A stretch of DNA of 40,010 nt, from positions 1 to 40,010 of the forward strand of contig JAYMTF010000320.1 of NCBI GenBank assembly GCA_036897485.1, written 5' to 3'. Positions 32,123 through 40,010 of this stretch are shown one piece after another; position 1 is the first letter of the stretch, and every line of letters begins with the position of its first letter. Made by a program: the position numbers and the translations under genes. Source of the DNA: Pelargonium nanum. Its lineage: Eukaryota; Streptophyta; Magnoliopsida; Geraniales; Geraniaceae. The notes under the pieces were generated by a model. It saw only the letters and a list, made by a program, of their open reading frames with translations. It had not been told where the DNA came from and did no database searches.

Positions 32123-35100
32123 ATGGAAAAAACACTGCTTCTTCTCTTTTACTCTCTTCTGCTAATCGCTCCTCTGATCCATGGAAGAGCCACAACCGCA
32201 GTTCTGCGGAACAGAGATGGATCAGAAGAATGGGGCTATGTCCAAGTCAGACCCAGTAAGAAACCATTTTTTAATTAATTGTTCTTTTTCAGCTCAAGAA
32301 ACTCTGTTTCTTGAATTTGTTTATGTTTTAAATGATTGGATAATTGTGGGTTTCAGAGGCACACATGTTCTGGTGGCTCTACAGAAGTCCATACAGAGTT
32401 GAAGATCCAGCCAAGCCATGGCCTATCATTCTCTGGTTGCAGGGAGGACCTGTAAGCATTTTAAAAATGAGAAAATAAATAAATAAATTGATATTGATAT
32501 TGTGTTTATTGAAGTTTTTGATGATGAAACAGGGTGCTTCTGGGGTTGGTCTGGGCAATTTCGAAGAGATCGGTCCACTGGACACTTTCTTGAAGCCTCG
32601 GAACTCGACATGGCTGCAAAAAGCTGATCTTTTGTTCGTTGTATGTCTCAGCTCAATTTTTCAAGAACCAATGAATTTTTGTTTGTGGGGGTTAAAATTG
32701 AAATGCCAATAATAATGCAGGACTGTCCGGTCGGAACAGGGTACAGTTTCGTGGAGGATACAGAGGTTTTAGCGAAAACCGATGTGGAAGCGGCGGCGGA
32801 TTTAACCACATTGTTGTCTGCGGTTTTCAACAGAGACCAGATCCTCCAGAAAAGTCCTCTGCACATTGTGGCTGAATCTTACGGCGGCAAATTCGCCGTC
32901 ACTCTCGGCTTAGCTGCTCTCAAAGCCATTGACGCCGGCAAGTTGAAGCTCAAGCTCGGAGGTAAATTAAATCTCTAATTTCTTAATAAAACAAAATCCG
33001 AAATTCTGGGTTTTCTTCAATTTTCAATTTTTCAATTACCCATTTGTTGATGCAGGCGTTGTATTGGGAGATAGCTGGATCTCGCCGGAGGATTTCGTGG
33101 TACGGACAATGAATTTGTTTCTGAATTTTAATGTATATATATTTCATGTTATTGCTGTTCGTTAAAGTTTATGAATTTTTGTTTCAGTTCTCATGGGGTC
33201 CTCTGCTCAGAGACGTCTCGAGACTGGACTCCAATGGACAGCAACAATCAAACAGGTCTTTCTTGTAAAATCAAACACTCCATTTTAGATAGAATTGGAA
33301 GCTTTTTTTAACAAATTAATACATTGCTTAAAACAGTATGGCTGAGAAGATCAGACAGCAAATCAGTGAAGGAAAATACGTGGAAGCAACAAATTCATGG
33401 AGTGACCTCGAAGAGTTCATCAGTTCCAGCAGCAATAATGTGGTATTAATTGAATCTTGTATCGAACAATTTATTATATAATGACAAAGACATGTGTGAT
33501 AATTTTTTTTAAAATTTTTTTGCAGGATTTTTACAATTTTATGTTGGATTCGGGTATGGACCCGGTGTCATCAACGGCTGTGGAATTAGTGACAGGAATT
33601 GCAATGAAGAAGATGAGCGTTCTCAATAAGTATACAAAATATATGAGTTCTCTGAGGTTGAGGTCTTCAGCTCCTGGTGGCGATGGTGATATTGACACTT
33701 TGATGAATGGTGTTATCAAGAAGAAGCTTAAGATTCCAGAAAATGTCACGTAAGTCATGATGAGATCTTTTTCTATGTAATTTAAAAATAATGAATTCAT
33801 AATTTGGAATTGATTGTTGTGTTTACAGATGGGGAGGGCAATCAAATGATGTCTTCACAGCATTCTATGGAGATTTTATGAACCCAAGGATCAATGAGGT
33901 ACGGTAATGAAATTGCAGGCAGGCCAAGGATTTTCAGTGAATTTTAGCTGTTTAAAAGATGTGTCATATAAACAAAATTTTAGAATTTTAGCTGTTTAAT
34001 CGATAAAAATCATAAAATGAAGACTTGACACAGGCAAATTTTTGCAAATCTCTTTTTAGGAGGAACTTTTATGTAGGAGCTTAGAGGGAGAATCTGAATT
34101 TGGAATTTTTCAGTATAAAATGCATATTGGGTTGACCCGATTTGTTGATAAGGTCGACCGATTTTGTTATGTTGTACTAACCTACTAGATGTTGTTTCAA
34201 CATATGAAGACAATATAATTTGTCGACGGGTCAATCAAATCTGATCTATTACAATAGTTTAACTTAATCTATTAATGCATATGTTGGTTGATTACCACTA
34301 AGTTAATTACCCATGTTTTATAATACTCAATGTCCATTTTCGTCATTGCATTTGATACATCTTTACAATTGTTTTATATTTGAACATACTATTACACGAA
34401 ACTTAACTTTCAACCAATTTTTTACAACTTCTGACAATTTTTCTGTAGTGTTTCGGAACTAAACCTTAATGTTATGTTTGGGTGTTTTCTTTTCTGACAC
34501 TCCTTAACATGTTTACTTAAACAAAACAAAACCTTCTTTTTTTTAATTACAGGTTGATGAGCTACTTGCCAAAGGAGTGAATGTGACCATATACAATGGA
34601 CAAGTAAGATGAAGATCAAATTTGTGCATTATGGGATAGGAATGGGGTGGATTATTATTCCATTTAATATCTATCTGGACCACCCACTACTACATTATAA
34701 ACTATGATTCTTTAATAATTAAGTGTTAAATTTATTGTGTGTAGCTTGATGTTATATGTTCAACAAAAGGGACTGAGGCTTGGCTTGAGAAGCTCAAGTG
34801 GGATGGCCTAAAAAAATTCATGAGCTTAGACAGGACTCCTCTATTTTGTGGCACTGATAAAACTACAAGAGGCTTCACCAGATCTTACAAAAACCTGCAT
34901 TTTTATTGGATTCTTGGAGCTGGTCACTTTGTAAGTCAATTTTCCAACCTTTTTTTATTCTTAAAATGTCTTATTATAATGTTTTATACTACATACAAAG
35001 AGAAAAAAGGGCCTACCCTTTCTTGCAAAAGGGTAGGTCTCAATCATGAGAATAATTGCATCACAAAACCCCAAAAACATGTGTTTTGTGTATCATAAAG

Positions 35101-36942
35101 TGACCGCTATTGGTAGATAGCGTTCTATGCCAACCTCTCCATATCTTATATGCTAGTAAATTCTACAATAATTTGATCAAAGGTGACTCGACTTTGTAAT
35201 AAAAACACACTCTTCTCACTAAAAGATTTTCAAGTTCAATATATTCTTATGATAGAAAAATCTGTGTGCCATTTCGTTAGCAAAATCTTAGCTCTATTAT
35301 TGTTGACATCACAAGGCATGCAAATCTATATAAAGTTTATTATTGAGAGGTTAGTTTAATTACTTTCTATCAGAAATAAGAAAATATATGTGGTTTTTAA
35401 GCACGTGTGACATGTACTTCTAAAAAATCAGTTAGGATTAATTTATGTCTGCAACTGAGACCAATGAGTGTCTTGAACATATCATATTTTTTCTTCACTT
35501 ACACGTTTTTTGTAATTACATGACAACTTTGTTTCTAATTAAAAACATATGTGTGAAGCTGTTTAGAGCGCTCCAGTTTCATAATTCGAAAATGAAACTA
35601 AAAGATTTTGTAGAATGCATGGGTAACATTAGCATAACATGCTATAATTTATGGGTTTCAATTATTGTGAAATGAGTTGTAGACATAGACATGTTGAGAT
35701 TATTTGAGATCATGGGAAGGTAACACACACAATCACTCAAATCTCAACAAGTTGTGACTGTGTGTTGCTTGAGCTGTACGCAATGAAAATAAAATAGTGG
35801 TCCGACTGACTCCATTTTACTTGCATTTTTAACCAATTAATGCCATTTGCACACTCTTCTGACACCTCAGAAATCTAGATGGGGGTGGGCCTCCGTAAAT
35901 ATTTGATTTGATGCTGACATGTCACTTTCTTGTGGCTATTTCAACCTAGATTCCTTAATTGCAAATTTATTACCATCATTACATTGTACACTTCTTTTCA
36001 ATTTTTTGTTAAAATTTAGAAGTAAAACATATTTCGAAAGTACAGTTTTGTCCCCAATGGAATAGACGAGATAAGAAAGATGACACGAAAATGAAACGAC
36101 AGAGGCATGAGAGGCCAATCTGCAAGTCCTCTTGCAAGCATTAACTGAATCAAGGTACAGCGGTTGGTGCTCTGTGTAGTCAGACTCACTACAAACTGAC
36201 AAGTCTCTCACATTATCTCAACCTTGAATTCTTGCAAAATCTAGTATAGCTTACCATTTGAAGACGCGAAGTTCAATCTAACTTAAAATCGATGTAATCT
36301 AGTAGAGCTTACCATTTGAAAACGTGAAGTTCAGTCTAACTTAACATCAATGTAGAGATGACAATTTTGGGTTTAGGTCAGTTGTTTAAACATAACCCGA
36401 AACAGCTATCGGTTTGTTCGGGTTTCGGGTCATGGGTCAGATTTGACTTTAGTTTGTAGGCATGACATGCGCTGAATCGTGTGGGTCTGCATGATCCAAT
36501 CCAACTCAACCCATAAGTTTGTCGGATAAGATCAGATCAGGTTAAAGGCACACCGACTTTCGGGTGCCGTGGATTCAACTCCATATTGACAACTCGAAAT
36601 CGACCTGATCCTATCAATTATCGGATCGGGATAGGATTTATCCCAGAACTAAAATTCCAAAATTTATTCGATTTGAACAGATCCTATTCAGAAAAACCTA
36701 ATCCAATCCGAACCCCTTTCAGATCGGATCCAAATCATTCTATCAATCTGAATTCTGAATTGACATCTCTATTGATAATGGTTTCTTATATGGATATGTA
36801 TCTGAAAAAGTTGCAGAAGCACTGAATCAAATCAACATATAAATATGCTAACGTATCTGTTTTTCAGGTGCCAGTGGATCAGCCATGCATAGCATTAAAC
36901 ATGGTGAGTCGCATCACACAGTCTCCTGCAGGTTCCAAGTAG
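32123..36942 (+). CDS. SCPL51: Serine carboxypeptidase-like protein, SCPL51/SCPEP1 clade (peptidase S10)
   Basis: Twelve exons (32123-32255, 32357-32451, 32533-32640, 32721-32961, 33056-33099, 33188-33255, 33337-33442, 33526-33749, 33829-33898, 34553-34603, 34745-34930, 36868-36942) join in phase to 466 aa. A hydrophobic signal peptide (about 1-21) directs it to the secretory or vacuolar route. The S10 catalytic triad is intact: Ser165 in AESYGGK, Asp382 after NGQL, His441 in GAGHF. The oxyanion-site region reads WLQGGPGAS, with Gln instead of the usual Asn, followed by GNFEEIGPLD; both match the SCPEP1/SCPL51 group. These enzymes remove C-terminal residues from peptides or, in some plant relatives, act as acyltransferases; the substrate here is unknown. 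CPVGTGYS has Cys114 where most members have Asn. Intron 11 is 1.9 kb and repeat-laden. The gene is convergent with VPS50. Confidence 0.95.
35012..35037. repeat. Perfect 10-bp stem-loop in SCPL51 intron 11
   Basis: CCTACCCTTT (35012-35021) and AAAGGGTAGG (35028-35037) form a perfect stem with a 6-nt loop, shortly after the exon 11 donor. Its role is unknown. Confidence 0.7.
36239..36354. repeat. 58-bp tandem duplication in SCPL51 intron 11
   Basis: Units 36239-36296 and 36297-36354 are head-to-tail copies (ATCTAGTA, AGCTTACCATTTGAA, GAAGTTCA, TCTAACTTAA shared), with roughly eight differences. They abut the repeat element that starts at 36353. Confidence 0.85.
36353..36771. mobile_element. 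Unclassified repeat with TAGAGATG ends inside SCPL51 intron 11
   Basis: The left end is TAGAGATGACAATTTT and the right end read inward is TAGAGATGTCAATTCA, a 16-bp terminal inverted repeat with few mismatches. The interior is rich in GGGTTTCGGGTC, GGATCGGG and their complements, a composition frequent in plant dispersed repeats. There is no coding capacity. The superfamily cannot be set from the ends alone. Confidence 0.55.
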
Positions 36943-37505
36943 AACTGGAACACCAAAAACGGTACTACACAACAAGAGTAAATGCAATTCAATAAATTGA
37001 ACAAGAAATTGGTGGGTGTTGGGGTCATTTGGTGAGAAACAGTATACACACAGTCTGTAAAACAAAAAAGCAAAAATAATGATAAAGGAGAAAGCAGATT
37101 GCAAGCAAGCAACCAACTCATTTCATTCATGTTAAATTCTTTGCCTTAATGCTGTAAGTATGTAATTTATGTAGGAAATTTCAATCATCAAAAATCAAAC
37201 TAATTATTGATGCATTCGAATGGCCTGAAACCGCCTGATATTTGCTCGAAATATCAAGTTTTCAAATGAGATACAGATATACATTGATGTACAAATTAGG
37301 TTCACCAAATTACAAAAGAGAAGGCTGCACAAAATTGAATCAGAACATTAACATTTGACATCCCTTGAAGGGAATGAAGATCATACACTAAACCGAGACA
37401 TTAGAAGGTATACAACCTTGAAATGTACACATCACTCGTACAAAGAACAAAAAGAATAATCAATGTGCAAGATTCATATGTTAAAACCTTACTTGGTCAA
37501 CAGAT
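36943..37505. other. Shared 3' region between convergent SCPL51 and VPS50
   Basis: The 563 bp between the two stop codons hold both 3' UTRs and no separate gene. Transcripts from both strands could overlap here. Confidence 0.5.
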
Positions 37506-39945
37506 TCACGCACCACCAGACTCGATCTTCTCCAGTACCTCCAATCGGGTCTTTCTCTTCCAACCTTTCATTGTGGCGACAAGGTTGACCAACCCTGTTA
37601 TTTGAGATTTGCTGTATTCCTGCAAGTATATTTACATTTATATGGTGTTAGATCAGAGCATAAAAAATTAGTTGAATGTTTATCATTCTACTCAAGGTAA
37701 GGATTTTCTAACCGGGTGGCCTCGTGCCCAATGAACGTATTCAGTTTCTGGAAGGTAGTAAGCCTATTTAGCAGTGAAAAGTAACAGCATCAGTAAACGA
37801 TCATGATAGAGCAACCACTGCTCACCGTTCACGTATATTTGTTATTCTACTTATTTTTATACTTTACCTTGATGTAAGTTTCTACAAGTTGTAACTTTGG
37901 TTTCACATTCATGGTAACAAAATGTTGTAGACCATTGATTAAAACCTGAAACAAATTAAGGCAGCACACAAACTTCAGCAAACACCATGCTGCAACAAGC
38001 GATGGAAAAACAGTAGATATTGGATAGTCTTTACTGTCACTCCAAAGTCCAAAGAGAACCTGAAGATCTAAAGACATGAGAGCGCGTCCTTCATCAGTGC
38101 ACTTTTTCACTCGTGCTAGACCGTCAATGAGAATTTCGGCAACAATCTCAACTCCATATTCTAACAGGATGTCTTGAACCTACATGCACAGGAATGTAAG
38201 CCATCCAAATATTTTGGAAACTTGTACATTTTTATTTTTCCAATTTCATTTATTTGCATATTTTACTAATGATTCACATCAATTTGGTAGTTATGCTCCG
38301 TAAGTCATCTCAAAGGGTACATGCGTATTTAAGAATATATTTTGTTTTTGAAATTTATGCCATAATGCAATTAATGAGGGAATAATAGTAAGTATACACA
38401 TTCATTTTTATGGAATTCATGCATCAAGATGAAACATTTTGTAGTAATTTTTCTTTACTACCAAAAAAAAAATCAAAATCAAAATCTAGATAGAATGGAT
38501 TGCGTGATAGAACGAGTGTATGCCAATTGGTTTATAAAAAGGCTAGTAAGGAAAACAATAAAGAAAATGTGTTCACAAGCCTAAAAGCATGTTCACACTA
38601 GTTTACACCCAACAATGTTTTAAGTCATGGCTACATTGAGTTGGTAATTTTTGAAATAGAAGAGGCTTAGTTTAGGTGAAAATCTTTTGAAATAATATAT
38701 ATTAAATAAATCACTTGGTGGTGCTCCATAAAAGTCAGTAATGAACATTTACCTCTTTGTTAATCCCCCCATGAGCCAGCCTTGTCTTATAGTGCTTAAA
38801 TTCTCCCAACAACAAATCAACATACCTATGAATGCAGTTTATGTTAGAGATTAGTAGAACAGCGTAGAAATCTTGAGTAGAGGATTTAAAAATTGGGCAT
38901 TAGGAGAAACCATCCTATTCTACTTCACAAGAAAAGAAAAGAATGTAACACATGATCTGTAATCTTACCCCCAAAAGAAAATAAAAAGACCTGAATTAGA
39001 AGAGGGAGGGGGGACAATTAATATGCATATGCGTGAGTTTGTGCATTGAAACTTGGAAGGCACATTGAATCGACCAACAAAACCTTAAACTGAAAAATTA
39101 TAAGCCATGAAGACTAACATCATAATAGTTACAAAATATGAAACTTAAACCTTCCAAGAACTTTGGAGGGATCATGAAAAGCAATTCAAACATAATTAGC
39201 ACAGATGCAAATTATTGCCAAAAAAAACTTGTGTAATTACCAATATGAATATATTAAGCTTGAAAATGTAAAATTCAAAACTTATTGAATAGGACATTGA
39301 CAAGGAAACAAACCCGTTATGCTCTAGGCCAAGCTCTTTTACTTCCCACTTAGAATTAGCAATCTTATCAGCATATCTGCACACAGAACTTACCCATTAA
39401 CTTAGTACAAGTTATGCTTGATAAATCAAATAGGAATGTAGACTAATAGTAAGAGAAGAGGGATTAGTCCTATACATAAGATAACTAGTTCTGTGAAAGT
39501 ACCATCAGTAAGGCAAAAATTTAGGGCAACTTTTCTGCAGAACAAAAGTTTTCTCAGTATCAAAGTCACAGGATCTAATGGTACATATATATATATATAT
39601 ATATATATCAGCATCCAAACCAAGCACACGGTTTCAGAACAAATAGAGAAAATGCTACAGTGTCCAAAAAAATAGAGAAGAAAGCTCTTCTAGCTTAAAA
39701 CTTCAGTTCTGTAGGAAGAATATAAATCTATCATCTTTAACAAATATATCAATTGACAGATCATCAATTATTGGAGAAAAAGCAAGTATGTGAATTATTA
39801 TTTTTATTATAATTTGAACATTTAATGGTAAAATATATCCTCTTAGCTATAGCCTATATGTTTTCTTGTCTTACCCATTAGTGTGGAGTAATAATCTTGC
39901 AGTTGCCCTATGAATGTGCTCTGTAAGATCCGGAATAGAATCCAC
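37506..39945 (-). CDS. VPS50: VPS50/syndetin C-terminal part (EARP tethering complex), continues beyond the window
   Basis: Seven minus-strand exons (39945-39875, 39376-39314, 38825-38753, 38179-38060, 37945-37868, 37763-37713, 37619-37506) join in phase to 189 codons plus TGA. The encoded tail is HTNG-YADKIANSKWEVKELGLEHNG, YVDLLLGEFKHYKTRLAHGG, then EILIDGLARVKKCTDEGRAL, YYLPETEYVHWARGHPEYSK and VNLVATMKGWKRKTRLEVLE. This is the highly conserved C-terminus of VPS50/syndetin (CCDC132), the subunit that distinguishes the endosomal EARP tether from GARP. EARP serves endosome recycling. The acceptor at 39946 shows that further 5' exons lie past the right edge. The introns are small except for roughly 490-560-bp ones. 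Its position next to SCPL51 recalls At2g27900. Confidence 0.9.
39584..39608. repeat. (AT)n microsatellite in a VPS50 intron
   Basis: About twelve AT units lie between the exons at 39314-39376 and 39875-39945. It is a simple repeat, likely length-variable. Confidence 0.95.
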
Positions 39946-40010
39946 CTGAAAGAACCATACATTTTTTATATCATTTTCAAATAAAAAAATTATTTCCGTT
40001 TGACAATGAA

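Noticed and set aside
1-40010. CRISPR arrays, bacterial operons or prophage
   Set aside because: Intron-split plant genes occupy the window, and no regularly spaced short repeats occur.

Overview
The window is nuclear DNA of a flowering plant, almost certainly a eudicot. The genes are split by GT..AG introns, the intergenic DNA is very AT-rich, small plant transposons are present (Stowaway, CACTA, a tRNA-type SINE, a Ty1/copia relic), and every protein recognised is a plant family. The species cannot be named from the sequence. All gene models were built by hand from reading frame, splice-site phase and family knowledge; no alignment was run.

Layout. 1-3787 (+): mitochondrial ribosomal protein mL43, with an intron in its 5' leader. 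3788-8173: intergenic, with a 194-bp CACTA MITE, a Stowaway MITE and a GC-rich foldback hairpin. 8288-13618 (+): an 895-aa RING-HC protein in seven coding exons. Its leader is a diverged copy of the mL43 leader. Three single-exon minus-strand genes follow: an ATL-type RING-H2 ligase (14002-14670), a long-tailed histone H2B of the H2B.8/H2B.S type (15100-15738) and a SIAMESE-related CDK inhibitor (17789-18187). A SINE with perfect target-site duplications sits upstream of the H2B gene. 18188-24709 is a 6.5-kb AT-rich gap with no gene I can support. A PLATZ zinc-binding transcription factor (24710-25501, -) follows, then another long gap with a Stowaway MITE, a frameshifted copia integrase fragment and an 89-bp inverted repeat. 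The right end holds a twelve-exon serine carboxypeptidase of the SCPL51/SCPEP1 clade (32123-36942, +), convergent with the 3' half of VPS50/syndetin (37506 to the window edge, -).

Gene relationships. These are independent eukaryotic transcription units, not an operon. From memory of the Arabidopsis map, the order syndetin - SCPL51 - PLATZ - ATL57 - large RING protein matches At2g27900 to At2g27950. The H2B.8 and SMR neighbours match At1g08170 and At1g08180, and the RING protein next to a SIM/SMR gene recalls At5g04460 and At5g04470. The window therefore looks like an ancestral block whose pieces are spread over several Arabidopsis paralogous segments. The observations most worth following are the shared leader of mL43 and the RING gene, the three-repeat tail and missing ubiquitination lysine of the H2B variant, and two long hairpins in gene-proximal DNA.
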